The notes beneath the pieces are model-generated. The model ran no database searches. It was not told the DNA's origin and worked only from the letters and a program-made list of their open reading frames with translations. Below are positions 37,493-46,649 of a stretch of DNA of 64,000 bases, one piece after another. Made by a program: the position numbers and the translations under genes. Origin of the DNA: Flavobacteriaceae bacterium UBA3591. GTDB taxonomy: Bacteria; Bacteroidota; Bacteroidia; Flavobacteriales; Flavobacteriaceae. How positions within the stretch are numbered: position 1 is the first letter of the stretch; each line of letters opens with the position of its first letter. The stretch covers positions 186,001 to 250,000 of the forward strand of contig DFMO01000006.1 of assembly GCA_002375695.1 (NCBI GenBank). The letters are read 5' to 3'.

Positions 37493-38600
37493 ATGATTAC
37501 AATAGACCAAATTAAAGACCTTAAGGTGCGGTTAGATGCCTTAAGGCGCTATCTTTGACATTGAAGGTAAAACCATTGAAATAACCAATGACGAAGAAAA
37601 AACCTTCGACCCCAATTTTTGGAACAACCCACAGGAAGCCGAGGCTTTTATGAAGATGCTTCGCAACAAAAAGAAATGGGTGACCGATTATGAAGAAGCC
37701 AAAACACTAACCGAAGAAGCCGAAATATTATTTGAATTTCAAAAAGACGGCGAAGGAACGCCAGAACAGGTTTCAACAGCCTTTCAAAAAGCCGAAACCG
37801 CTGTCGAAGCCTTAGAGTTCCGCAATATGCTTAGCGAAGAAGGAGACGACATGAGTGCGGTGTTGCAAATTACCGCAGGAGCTGGGGGGACCGAAAGCTG
37901 CGATTGGGCACAAATGCTTATGCGTATGTACTTAATGTGGGCAGAAAAGAACGGCTTTAAAGTTAAAGAACTCAATTTTCAAGCTGGTGATGTTGCAGGC
38001 GTTAAAACTGTAACTTTAGAAATTGAAGGCGAATTTGCCTTTGGCTGGTTAAAAAGTGAAAACGGGGTACACAGGTTAGTGCGTATATCTCCTTTTGACA
38101 GTAATGCAAAACGACACACAAGTTTTGTTAGCGTTTACGTGTATCCATTGGTGGATGAAACTATTGAAATAGACATTAATCCAGCTGATATTTCGTGGGA
38201 TTTTGCTCGTAGTAGTGGTGCCGGTGGCCAAAATGTAAATAAGGTAGAGACTAAAGCCATCCTTACCCACAAACCTAGTGGCATTGTAATTCACAATAGC
38301 GAAACCCGTAGCCAGTTAGAAAACCGCGAAAAAGCCATGCAGATGTTAAAATCCCAGTTGTACGAAATTGAACTGCGGAAACAATTGAGCCAACGTGCCG
38401 AAATTGAAGATAATAAAATGGCTATAGAATGGGGCTCGCAAATACGCAATTATGTGTTACACCCCTATAAGTTAGTGAAAGATGTACGTACAAGTCACGA
38501 AACCGGTAATACCGATGCAGTATTAGATGGCGAAATAGATGAGTTTTTAAAAGCCTATTTAATGATGACAGGACAAAAAGAATCTTCTAACGAGCTTTAG
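37493..38600 (+). CDS. prfB: Peptide chain release factor 2, expressed through a programmed +1 frameshift
   Basis: The gene begins with ATG at 37493 and reads 21 codons (MITIDQIKDLKVRLDALRRY, then L) to the in-frame TGA at 37556-37558. A +1 shift at CTTTGAC continues from GAC at 37557 into the long frame to 38600, giving about 368 residues. The codon-recognition loop SPF and the peptidyl-tRNA hydrolysis loop GGQ (in SSGAGGQNVNKVETKA) are both visible, and the stop-codon set is UGA/UAA. The join is 37493..37555 with 37557..38600. It is not a pseudogene: both frames and the slip site are kept. The ORF starting at 37650 alone would lack the N-terminal domain start. Confidence 0.95.
37543..37559 (+). 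promoter_or_regulatory. RF2 programmed +1 frameshift site
   Basis: AAGGCGCTATCTTTGAC: the slip codon CTT is followed by the TGA stop and a C, a weak termination context. An AAGG upstream, with three bases (TAT) before CTT, resembles the stimulatory Shine-Dalgarno-like element, which in E. coli is AGGGGG. When RF2 is scarce, the ribosome shifts and makes more RF2. Confidence 0.9.
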
Positions 38601-38620
38601 TTACAAAGGGGTATACAAGA

Positions 38621-38660
38621 CAAAGGGAACAAGATTTAAAAAAAATCTACGTTCCCTTTG
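38621..38660 (+). terminator. Hairpin after prfB
   Basis: CAAAGGGAAC (38621-38630) pairs with GTTCCCTTTG (38651-38660), with an inner AGATTT/AAATCT stem. The T tract after it is weak, so it may be a terminator or an RNA stabiliser. The rest of the 200-base gap to 38801 shows no clear feature. Confidence 0.5.
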
Positions 38661-38800
38661 CATATCATAATTTCTTCTGCTGGCATTATCCGTTTCGAAG
38701 TATTACGGGTATATTCTCAGCTGTATAAAAACTTAAGCACCCCGATATGATAGTAGCGTAAATATACTTAAAAAATTTAATTTTCCCAAGTCGCATTAAG

Positions 38801-38971
38801 TTAACTTCTTTTTTTACCCTTGTAATCGGTGGCAACAAAAACCAAGAAAAGTAATAAGAAAATAGCCGATATATATTTTGCTGGTTGCAGACCTCCTTCG
38901 CCTAACCCAATAAAACCAATGACTCCAAAAACAAGTGCCAATATTATGTATATTACTTTCCAGTGAAGCAT
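38801..38971 (-). CDS. Small DUF1328-like membrane protein (56 residues)
   Basis: A short frame encodes MLHWKVIYIILALVFGVIGF, then GLGEGGLQPAKYISAIF and LLFLVFVATDYKGKKRS. Two hydrophobic segments with a GxGEGG turn and a lysine-rich end resemble the DUF1328/YtjA two-helix membrane protein. It is the better reading of this strand: another overlapping open frame in the same place does not read like a protein. Function unknown. Confidence 0.8.
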   Translation of the reverse strand: MLHWKVIYIILALVFGVIGFIGLGEGGLQPAKYISAIFLLLFLVFVATDYKGKKRS

Positions 38972-39074
38972 AATTTTTAATCTTTAATTTAACCACGACT
39001 TCAAAGATTAAATATAACTAATTTTGTGAAAAAATTAACTAAAATTTATTTGTATTTAACATTTTAACTAAGGT

Positions 39075-40796
39075 TTATTTAACGCTTATCTTAAATGTAT
39101 CATTTATCAACTTTCCGGTATCAGTAAAACCGTGAATAACAATCTCATAATTCCCTTCAATATCTGAGGTGAAAAATGTTTCGCTGTGCTGTGTTTTTAA
39201 AACAACATTGGGTTGCCATAACAATTGAACTCGATAATCAGGAATTCTGTCAAAATTTTTATCAGTATAGTCTGGATTATAATACTTCTTCCTTTCTACC
39301 CATTTATCTATAGAAATTTCTGTCAAGCTATGATTGTTTAATTTAGAGACAAAGTTTTTATCGTTGGTTTTTACAGCGATAATTCCACTATAAATTTTTG
39401 AGCCATAACGATATGGATTATTTACCACGCGTATAGATTCAATATCGTGAGCGTTATAATTTAACAAATCTGTATTGTTTTGTATTAATACGCCATTTAT
39501 AATTACCAAAGGGTCTACGTCGTTAAAATTTGCAATTCCGTTTGGATCGTATGGGTTGTATACTATAAATTTTGCCGCAGCGCCTTTACCTCGAATCGCT
39601 GCTAAGGAGATTACTTCGGTAAAAGTTTCTTTTATTGTGGAGAATCGTGTAAAGTCATCTAACTTATATTCAACTCCCAGAGACCCAAAAAAGATAGGTT
39701 CTGTTGGAGAAGTTAAAACACTATCTTTTTTTACTTCAAAATAAGCATTCTCTATTTGCAAATAGGTGCTTCGCTGCTGTAGCCAATCTTTTAATTGTGA
39801 ATCTATAGTTAACTTGTAACTATTGTTTGGCTTTAGTTTTAATTTCTTTGTATCTAAAGCAATTTTAAAAGTATTTTTTGCTTGGTCATTGGCAAAAACC
39901 TGAATTAATGCTTTATTTACTTCAATAGGTGAATCTATTGCGATAAAAAATTGACCGTTACCATTTGTTTTTGATGTTTTAAACAGAAAGTTTTCTCCTG
40001 GTACCGAAAGTGCTACTACTTGGTTTGCAACTGGCTTATTGTCTTGGATAGATGTTACTACTCCAGAAATTAATTCGCCGCGCAATTCTGGCAGATAAAA
40101 TCTTGAATTAGTATTACTTGTAGCGATTTTAGATTGTTCATTTTTAATTTTTATAGGCGCTACTTTTCTTACCGAAATAGAATAATTTCCTGCGGCCAAT
40201 GAATCTAATGCTGTTAAGGTAAGTCTTACTTTATCTCGTTTGCCGTAAACCTCTTTATCTAAACCTACTTTAATATTTTGCGAATTACGGGTGGTTTTAG
40301 GGTTATTAGCCTCATCTTTTTCTGAAAAATCTATCGATATAAGCGTGCCATCCTTTGCTGTATTTTTGTTTTCAATAAAAGTATTTATTATATATAGTTG
40401 TTTTTCATCAAAAGGGTTGTCAATATTGTTTCTCGAAAGGTTTGTATAGGCTATTAACTTGTATACACCCGTTTCTAAACTTGCTGGAATAAAAAAGTCA
40501 CCGTTGGCATTGCCCTTTTCGACTTTTAATTTATGGGTAAAAACAATTGAATCTTGATTATTTCGCAATGAAACATACAGGATTTTACTTAAGTTGCTTG
40601 GCTTATTTTCTGAAGTTAAAACATACCCTTTGTACTGTAACATTTCACCTGCTAACAACAGGTTTGCATTTATAGTTACCTTAATTTGTTCTTTTGGAAA
40701 AACTAAATTATTACGCTCTAATTGAGATACCGGAATTTGTGCAACCCCGTGTAATTTTATTAAAAAAGCTATTAAAATTAATATGTTTCGTATCAT
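39075..40796 (-). CDS. Exported protein with macroglobulin-like domain and a TonB-plug-like C-terminal domain, but no barrel
   Basis: A 573-residue protein; start at MIRNILILIAFLIKLHGVAQ, which is a good signal peptide, 2 bases after the DUF4249 stop. Residues from about 30 to 130 resemble an MG2 macroglobulin-like domain (KVTINANLLLAGEMLQYKG, ETGVYKLIAYTNLSR), followed by carboxypeptidase-like repeats near 230-300. The last 150 residues contain a plug-like motif: PLVIINGVLIQ, then NAHDIESIRVVNNPYRYGSKIYSGIIAVKTN, as in SusC-type plugs. A beta-barrel is absent. It is the last gene of the TonB receptor operon. Confidence 0.8.
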   Translation of the reverse strand: MIRNILILIAFLIKLHGVAQIPVSQLERNNLVFPKEQIKVTINANLLLAGEMLQYKGYVLTSENKPSNLSKILYVSLRNNQDSIVFTHKLKVEKGNANGDFFIPASLETGVYKLIAYTNLSRNNIDNPFDEKQLYIINTFIENKNTAKDGTLISIDFSEKDEANNPKTTRNSQNIKVGLDKEVYGKRDKVRLTLTALDSLAAGNYSISVRKVAPIKIKNEQSKIATSNTNSRFYLPELRGELISGVVTSIQDNKPVANQVVALSVPGENFLFKTSKTNGNGQFFIAIDSPIEVNKALIQVFANDQAKNTFKIALDTKKLKLKPNNSYKLTIDSQLKDWLQQRSTYLQIENAYFEVKKDSVLTSPTEPIFFGSLGVEYKLDDFTRFSTIKETFTEVISLAAIRGKGAAAKFIVYNPYDPNGIANFNDVDPLVIINGVLIQNNTDLLNYNAHDIESIRVVNNPYRYGSKIYSGIIAVKTNDKNFVSKLNNHSLTEISIDKWVERKKYYNPDYTDKNFDRIPDYRVQLLWQPNVVLKTQHSETFFTSDIEGNYEIVIHGFTDTGKLINDTFKISVK

Positions 40797-40798
40797 AA

Positions 40799-42004
40799 TT
40801 AATCTTCCCAAAAGTCGGGTCTTGTATTTGATGAAAAAGAATTGCAAACAGTACACTCTAACTTGGCAATATAATATGTATAAGGTGGGGCGTATTCAAC
40901 TATTTGGTAATCAAAGTAGCTTAGGTAAGTAAAAAGAGTTTCCCGATCATTTGGGTCGTTATCTAAGGTAGTATTATCGCGATAATCCAACACCAAGTAA
41001 TCACAGTCTATAAAGTAAGGAGGTTTTGGTAAGTTAAAATCGTTGTAATTAAAATAGATTCGCTTATCAGTAACGGTAGCAACTTCAAAAAACCCTAACA
41101 CCTTTTCATTTGGGTTAGCGTTTAATTTGATATTTCCAGCCACATACCCGGGTTGTCCTTGAGAGAGTAAGCTTTCTAAGCTTCCCAGATCGTTTATAAT
41201 TTTATAGAAAGTATAAGCCTCACTACTTTGCACATATTGTTTTACCAAAATACTATAGCGTTCTTGTAGTTTGGCATTCGTTTTTGAAAGATATTTAATT
41301 GGAAATCTATAAATCCGATTTTCATTTAACTCGGAAACGGCGACTTGATTTATACCCGTAGCATATTCGGTTGAGTAACATATTTCTTGAGGATCACGTG
41401 GAGATAAGTTTATATTGAAGGTGTAATTTTCATCACTAAAGTTTGTTATTTCGAAAGTGTAGGGAGACGGGTATGGCGCAACAACTTTATACGTTTCTTC
41501 ATATTCATATCTAAAATAGACAGCATTGCCAGAAGGATCTTCGGTATTTACCATAATTTGAACACCGTCCTTATTTTCGAGTGGATCTGTAACTCGTTCT
41601 GCAAATACTTCGTCAATTGCAACTGTGGGTGGTAATTCAACCTCAGAAGACGTATACTCCTTGCCGTCTTGCGTTTTAATTTTTAAACTATAGGTATTTC
41701 CCAATTGTGCAGCAAAAGGTACGTTAGACTTGTAATACCCGTTTTCTTCGCTCCATGTAAAAAGATACCGTTCTCCCCCACTTGAGCTTACTTCAACATT
41801 GGCATTGGCTTCAAAAAGTATTTGGGGGTTTTCCAAAATTGTTGATCTGCTTAATTTTACTATTTGTGTTTGTAGTCTATCTGTAATTGTACTTTCTACA
41901 ACAAGTACGTTTTCATAATCTAAGGTTTCAATATCATACGGCTCGGTACACCCAGCCTGTAGTAGCATTGCGAAAAGAGTAATAATTATAAAATGTATTT
42001 TCAT
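40799..42004 (-). CDS. DUF4249 family lipoprotein
   Basis: A 401-residue predicted lipoprotein with signal MKIHFIIITLFAMLLQAGC and immediate PYDIETLDYENVLVVESTIT, the N-terminal pattern of DUF4249. The family consists of surface or periplasmic partners of TonB receptors in Bacteroidota. The C-terminal end has a CTVC pair. It lies 5 bases downstream of the receptor gene and 2 bases before the next gene. A SusD-like role, presenting substrate to the receptor, is an inference from context. Confidence 0.88.
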   Translation of the reverse strand: MKIHFIIITLFAMLLQAGCTEPYDIETLDYENVLVVESTITDRLQTQIVKLSRSTILENPQILFEANANVEVSSSGGERYLFTWSEENGYYKSNVPFAAQLGNTYSLKIKTQDGKEYTSSEVELPPTVAIDEVFAERVTDPLENKDGVQIMVNTEDPSGNAVYFRYEYEETYKVVAPYPSPYTFEITNFSDENYTFNINLSPRDPQEICYSTEYATGINQVAVSELNENRIYRFPIKYLSKTNAKLQERYSILVKQYVQSSEAYTFYKIINDLGSLESLLSQGQPGYVAGNIKLNANPNEKVLGFFEVATVTDKRIYFNYNDFNLPKPPYFIDCDYLVLDYRDNTTLDNDPNDRETLFTYLSYFDYQIVEYAPPYTYYIAKLECTVCNSFSSNTRPDFWED

Positions 42005-42009
42005 CGCTT

Positions 42010-44766
42010 CTAAAACTTAAAATTATAGGTTATTGTAGGCACAGGAATTGAAAATATTGAAGTTTTATAGGCTTTAATTTCGCCATCATCATTCACAAAA
42101 AACACCGAATATGGATTGTTTCTACCTAATACATTGTAAACTGAAATATTGATAAAACTGTGGGCAAATTTCTTTAATTTATGATTTCCTTCAATATTTA
42201 CCCCTAAGTCTAATCTATAGTAATCTGGGATGCGATATTGGTTTCGGTCGCTATACAATACCTGCTCTTCACCTCCAAAATAATAACGCCCTATGGGGTA
42301 AGTAATTGGACGTCCTGTTTGGTATGTAAAATTGCCCGAAAAGCTAAAACGCTTTGTAATCTTATAATTTAAAACCAAGGATAGGTCGTGGGGTTTATCA
42401 AAATTAGACGGAAAAAACTTACCATTATTTACGCGCTCCTGTATAATTTTACTATCTAATTTTATTTGAGAACTGGAATAACTATACCCAAAATAACCAT
42501 TAAACTTCCCCGAATTCTTCTTTACTAAAAACTCGATACCATATGCCTTGCTTTCACCTTGCAATAAGGCTCTTTCAAGATTGTTGTTTAAAATTAGTTG
42601 TGCGCCAATCTTATAATCTAACAAATCGGTCATTTCTTTATAATACCCTTCTATGCTAAATTCGATATCTCTTTGAGGCATGTTTTTAAATACTCCTAAG
42701 CTGTATTGAATTGCACGTTGTGGTGCGATATTATAATCTGATAATTTCCAAATATCTGTAGGAGATTGGGTGGTGTTTGTTGAAAGTAAATGTAAATATT
42801 GAATAGTACTATTTAACCCTGCTTTTAAAGAAAAATCATTTTGCAGTAAATACCGCGCAGCTATCCTATACTCGGGACCGCTATAGGTTTTAATTACTTC
42901 ATTTTTATCAAACTTTTTTACTGCGATTAAAGAACTTTCGTTTTTTGGAGTATTTTCTTGATAAACATTTTGAGTTGCTTCACCTAATGCCATATAATAT
43001 GAATAGCGCAGCCCAAGGTCTAATAATAATTTGCTATTAACTTCAAACATATCTGCTAAATATATTGCCGATTCTAGTGCTTTTTCCCGGTTTAGCGTTT
43101 TCGGTTTTATATCAGAATTCTCTCCTATTGGGACAATACTTCCCGGATCTATTGAGTACAATTTACTGCTTATGCCATAACTAATTCTATGTTGGTTACT
43201 TAACCTATACTTTAAATTAAGTTTTGCCTGATATTCATTTAATTCATAACCAAAATCAAAATCTTGGTTTGCATCGGCCTCATAGTTAATTCCGTATTTG
43301 TATTGACTACTAACCAAAACTACTTCTCCTCTATTTTTTTCGTTGAAATTATGTGCGTATTTCAACGAAAATAATCGGTTGTTATAATCAAAAATAGAAT
43401 CGGAAGTAATGCTAAATTTATCTTTGCTGTAATACATCATTCCTTGGAAAGAACTATTTTTAGAAAAATTGTGTTTGTATTTTATAACGCCATCGTAAAA
43501 GGAGGCTTCACTATTGTTAAATTTTTCTGCATCAATACTTTGTAATACCCAATCGGAATAAGTAGCTCTAAATCCTGTTATTAAAGACGAGCTTCCTTTT
43601 TTAATAGGGATTTCTAAGGCCAAATTGGCAGTAATAGGACCTACAGATCCTTCACCTTTAAATTTCTCCATATTCCCCGATTTAGTTTCAATATCAAAAA
43701 CAGAGGATAACCTACCTCCATACTCGGCAGGAATACTTGCTTTATAAACGTTTAAACTTCCAGTAGTAAAAGGATTAACAGCAGAGAAAAAACCTAAAAA
43801 ATGTGAAGGGTTATACAATACGGCATCATCTAACAAAATTAAATTTTGATCTGCGCGCCCCCCACGAACATTAAATCCGCTGGCACCTTCGCCAGCAGTT
43901 TTAATCCCGGGTAAGGTTGTAGTTACCTTTAATACATCTCTTTCACCCAACACTAATGGGATTGTTTTAATGGCTTCTATGTTAATATTTGTAACGCCTA
44001 CCACCGCATCTCGAACGTTAGCATCTTTGTTTGATTTAACTACAACTTCGTCTAAAAATTCAGAGTTTTCTTGTAATTCTATATTTAGAGAACCATCGCC
44101 ATACATAACTACATCTTGCCTAATGCGCTCAAAACCTAACAAATTAGTTTCCAATTTATTTAAACCATATGGCAGCCGAATGCTAAAATTACCCTTGCCA
44201 TCTGTTACCGTATATTTATGTTTGTTTGTGGTAGAAATAGTTAAGTTTTGAAGTGGCTCTCCTGTCTTTAAATTGGTCACCTTTCCTGAAAGAACAAATG
44301 TATTATTAGCGCTATTTGGTGATTGTTTACCTATTGTAATTAACTTTCGTTGTTGTGCCGTATTAACAGCATATTCTTCTTGAAAAATAGGTGCCGTAAT
44401 GACGGAATCACCCAGGGTTTCCTTAATGTTGGCAGGGTTAAAGTAATTTTTAGGCAATTGGGTATAAACGTAAGTATTGTTTAATAAAATTATACGTTCG
44501 TCTATTATAACATAGTTAATATTGGTATTGGCAAACAGACGATCCAACACAGAGCGCAGAGGTTGCTCAACAAATTTTTGAGTTACAAAATATCCATCGA
44601 GCCACGAATCTTGAAAGTAAAACTTTCTGGAAGTTTGCGTTTCTACTTCAAGTACAGCCGCTTTTAATGCAACTTTATTAAAGGTTACAGTAATGGGTTG
44701 TGTGCCTTGCGCAAAAGTATTAACCGAAAGAAATAAAAACACGGTGATAATATGTATTCTACTCAT
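42010..44766 (-). CDS. TonB-dependent receptor with STN domain
   Basis: A 918-residue protein: signal peptide 1-19, an STN (secretin/TonB N-terminal) domain at about 20-100 (QPITVTFNKVALKAAVLEVETQ...), carboxypeptidase-regulatory domain at about 155-235 (SGKVTNLKTGEPLQNLTIST), plug at about 240-370 (GFNVRGGRADQNLILLDDAVLYNPSHFLGFF) and beta-barrel to a C-terminal phenylalanine. STN domains usually pass a signal to an anti-sigma/ECF pair, but none is adjacent. It belongs with the DUF4249 lipoprotein and the MG2/plug protein in an operon. Confidence 0.92.
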   Translation of the reverse strand: MSRIHIITVFLFLSVNTFAQGTQPITVTFNKVALKAAVLEVETQTSRKFYFQDSWLDGYFVTQKFVEQPLRSVLDRLFANTNINYVIIDERIILLNNTYVYTQLPKNYFNPANIKETLGDSVITAPIFQEEYAVNTAQQRKLITIGKQSPNSANNTFVLSGKVTNLKTGEPLQNLTISTTNKHKYTVTDGKGNFSIRLPYGLNKLETNLLGFERIRQDVVMYGDGSLNIELQENSEFLDEVVVKSNKDANVRDAVVGVTNINIEAIKTIPLVLGERDVLKVTTTLPGIKTAGEGASGFNVRGGRADQNLILLDDAVLYNPSHFLGFFSAVNPFTTGSLNVYKASIPAEYGGRLSSVFDIETKSGNMEKFKGEGSVGPITANLALEIPIKKGSSSLITGFRATYSDWVLQSIDAEKFNNSEASFYDGVIKYKHNFSKNSSFQGMMYYSKDKFSITSDSIFDYNNRLFSLKYAHNFNEKNRGEVVLVSSQYKYGINYEADANQDFDFGYELNEYQAKLNLKYRLSNQHRISYGISSKLYSIDPGSIVPIGENSDIKPKTLNREKALESAIYLADMFEVNSKLLLDLGLRYSYYMALGEATQNVYQENTPKNESSLIAVKKFDKNEVIKTYSGPEYRIAARYLLQNDFSLKAGLNSTIQYLHLLSTNTTQSPTDIWKLSDYNIAPQRAIQYSLGVFKNMPQRDIEFSIEGYYKEMTDLLDYKIGAQLILNNNLERALLQGESKAYGIEFLVKKNSGKFNGYFGYSYSSSQIKLDSKIIQERVNNGKFFPSNFDKPHDLSLVLNYKITKRFSFSGNFTYQTGRPITYPIGRYYFGGEEQVLYSDRNQYRIPDYYRLDLGVNIEGNHKLKKFAHSFINISVYNVLGRNNPYSVFFVNDDGEIKAYKTSIFSIPVPTITYNFKF

Positions 44767-44783
44767 AGAAAATTACAAAATTT

Positions 44784-45500
44784 TTACTTTGATGTTTTTT
44801 CGTCTAAATACTTAATTAAATTAATCTTAAACTGGGAAGGATTCGATTTTCTAAGTATTTTATAAGTTCTATAGAAGGTTTTTATTTCCTCTTTTTGATG
44901 CGGAAAAAGCCGTCGTAATTCTCTTTCAGAATTAATAAGATGATACGTGGCATTGTATTTAAGTATAAAGTTATATTCTTCTTTAAACCTATATTGAAGC
45001 CCCGAAGGCAACGCTTTGTCCTTTTTCTTTTTTACATGTTTTATATAAAGTTCAAGGGTTTTTCCTTGGTAAGCACTTTGAAAAAATGAATTGCCTTTTA
45101 ATCCAAGGTTGGTTAAAGGAAGCCTAACAAAATTGTAATTATACAAGCTAAAAGAATCTATAAACTGCGGAATTAATTTTACGTTAAAGACACTTAAATT
45201 GTCGTTAGATTTAACAATTAAATTGTCCTCCAACAAATCGTATCTCAATAATACATCGGGATAATATGCTCCTTTGTAAGTTACAGATCCGCTGGTATAA
45301 CTAAAACCATTTAAATACCTAAAGCTCCCGTCTGTATTTAAATATAGGTCGGTAAACTCAGTGCCGTTGTACAGTTCTTTATTGAAATTGCCTACTAAGC
45401 TATCATAACTTTTGTAGACTTCTGTATTAATATTTTTCTGCGCAAAAGTACCGTAAGTAATAAGATAGCAGATAGTGAAAAAGAAGGTAATAGATTTCAA
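44784..45500 (-). CDS. Secreted protein of unknown function, first gene of the TonB operon
   Basis: A 238-residue protein with a signal peptide (about 1-20, TYGTFAQ). The mature part is rich in Tyr, Asn, Leu and Lys, with a region of alternating short strands (YNGTEFTDLYLNTDGSFRYLNGFSYTSGSVTYKGAYYPD) that could form a small barrel or sandwich, and a basic KHVKKKKDK segment. It ends with a helical, lysine-rich tail. It stands 17 bases before the receptor gene and is probably in the same message. No family is recognised. Confidence 0.72.
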   Translation of the reverse strand: MKSITFFFTICYLITYGTFAQKNINTEVYKSYDSLVGNFNKELYNGTEFTDLYLNTDGSFRYLNGFSYTSGSVTYKGAYYPDVLLRYDLLEDNLIVKSNDNLSVFNVKLIPQFIDSFSLYNYNFVRLPLTNLGLKGNSFFQSAYQGKTLELYIKHVKKKKDKALPSGLQYRFKEEYNFILKYNATYHLINSERELRRLFPHQKEEIKTFYRTYKILRKSNPSQFKINLIKYLDEKTSK

Positions 45501-45681
45501 TTGAGTTATTTAAAATTTCGATTAAAAGTATAAAAAAATTAAATGGGTCGTGATAAGATTACAGTTTAATACAATAGGTAGGTTAAAAATCAATTGTCAA
45601 AAATGTTCAAATATTTTGTAACCGTTTAAAAATGAAACCATCCAATAGGTAAACAAATACGAATAATTAAAATTTTTTATT

Positions 45682-46218
45682 ATGAAATTTCTACACTTCA
45701 CAACCATCCTTACATTATTTGCTTTTCTTTTTATTCCACCTACCGTTCACTCACAAGACAACGCTACCTTATCCGATGCCGAAATTGCACACGTTGCCGT
45801 AGTGGCAAACCAAATTGACATTGATTATGCTAAAATTGCCATTGAGCGCACACAGAGCAAGGAAGTGCGTCAATTTGCACAAACTATGATTACAGACCAC
45901 AACACCATAATCAACCTGGCAGTTGATTTGGTTAAAAAACTTGGCGTTACCCCGCAAGACAATGCAGTTAGCCAATCCCTTTTAAATAAAGCGGCAGATA
46001 CCATGGAGAGTTTAAAAAATGCCAAAAAAAGCGAATTTAACCAAATGTATGTCGATAACGAAGTTGCATACCATAAAGCCGTTATTGACGCTATTAAAAC
46101 GGTTTTAATTCCGCAGAGCAAAAACGCCGAGTTAAAAGCACTTTTAAAAACAGCGGTTCCTATTCTCGAAACACACTACCATCACGCGAAAATGACACAA
46201 AGTAAAATTTCAAAATAA
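45682..46218 (+). CDS. DUF4142 domain secreted protein
   Basis: A 178-residue protein with a signal peptide (about 1-24, ending HSQ) and a helical DUF4142 domain: LSDAEIAHVAVVANQIDIDYAKIAIERTQSKEVRQFAQTMITDHN near 30-75 and YHKAVIDAIKTVLIP...ETHYHHAKMTQSKI near the end. DUF4142 is a ferritin-like four-helix family that often occurs near redox proteins. Here its TAA overlaps the ATG of a cupredoxin gene by one base (TAATG), so they are coupled and probably partners. Confidence 0.92.
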   Translation: MKFLHFTTILTLFAFLFIPPTVHSQDNATLSDAEIAHVAVVANQIDIDYAKIAIERTQSKEVRQFAQTMITDHNTIINLAVDLVKKLGVTPQDNAVSQSLLNKAADTMESLKNAKKSEFNQMYVDNEVAYHKAVIDAIKTVLIPQSKNAELKALLKTAVPILETHYHHAKMTQSKISK

Positions 46219-46580
46219 TGAATTATAAAAACATCCGTATTGCATTTTTTATAAGCAGTATTTGTCTATTTTTCACTTTTGCTTCAGGGTTTATTTTACA
46301 ATCGCAAACGGCCAAAAGTGACAGTCTCCTGCCCAAAACTCACGTAGTTACCATCAAAAACATGAAGTTTTCGCCCGATGTAATTACTGTGAAAAAAGGC
46401 GATACTATAAAATGGATTAACAAAGACATTGTGCCGCATGATGTTACCGAAACAAATAAAGAATGGCAATCTACACCCCTTAAAAACAAGGAAGTATTTT
46501 CAAAAAAAATATCTTCAGGTTTTAGCTATTTCTGTAGTTTTCACACGGTTATGAAAGGCACTGTAAAGGTGAAAAATTAG
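46218..46580 (+). CDS. Small blue copper protein (cupredoxin, amicyanin/plastocyanin-like)
   Basis: A 120-residue protein with an N-terminal signal or anchor (about 8-28) and a plastocyanin-like domain: THVVTIKNMKFSPDVITVKKGDTIKWINKDIVPHDV. Type 1 copper ligands are visible as H74 (VPHDV), C106, H109 and M112 (YFCSFHTVMKG). It would carry single electrons in the periplasm or extracytoplasmic space. The partner may be the DUF4142 protein translated just ahead. Confidence 0.92.
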   Translation: MNYKNIRIAFFISSICLFFTFASGFILQSQTAKSDSLLPKTHVVTIKNMKFSPDVITVKKGDTIKWINKDIVPHDVTETNKEWQSTPLKNKEVFSKKISSGFSYFCSFHTVMKGTVKVKN

Positions 46581-46625
46581 GTTGCTTATAAGCGTTTTAA
46601 TTTGTTTTTATTTCTTAATAAGCCT

Positions 46626-46648
46626 ATTATCTTTACATCAAAGATAAT
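46626..46648. repeat. Inverted repeat immediately before the start codon at 46650
   Basis: ATTATCTTT (46626-46634) and AAAGATAAT (46640-46648) form a perfect 9-base inverted repeat with a 5-base centre, ending one base before the ATG at 46650. TATCTTTA inside it also resembles a -7 element, so promoter and operator, or an RNA hairpin at the start codon, are both possible. Confidence 0.55.
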
Positions 46649-46649
46649 T

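Noticed and set aside
37519..37546. Two CCTTAAGG palindromes as a protein-binding operator
   Set aside because: They lie inside the short prfB leader frame and fit its codons; I mention them only as part of the frameshift leader.
37650..38600. A truncated prfB beginning at an internal ATG
   Set aside because: A start at 37493, the CTTTGAC slip site and matching RF2 residues in the upstream frames explain the full-length protein.
38814..38996. A 60-codon minus-strand frame in the region after prfB
   Set aside because: Its translation is not protein-like (SHWFYWVRRRRSATSK), while the overlapping frame 38801-38971 gives a good two-helix membrane protein.
16371..44766. A Fec-type signalling system linking the ECF sigma factor to the STN receptor
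   Set aside because: They are about 25 kb apart, on different units, and no FecR-type anti-sigma gene is in the window.
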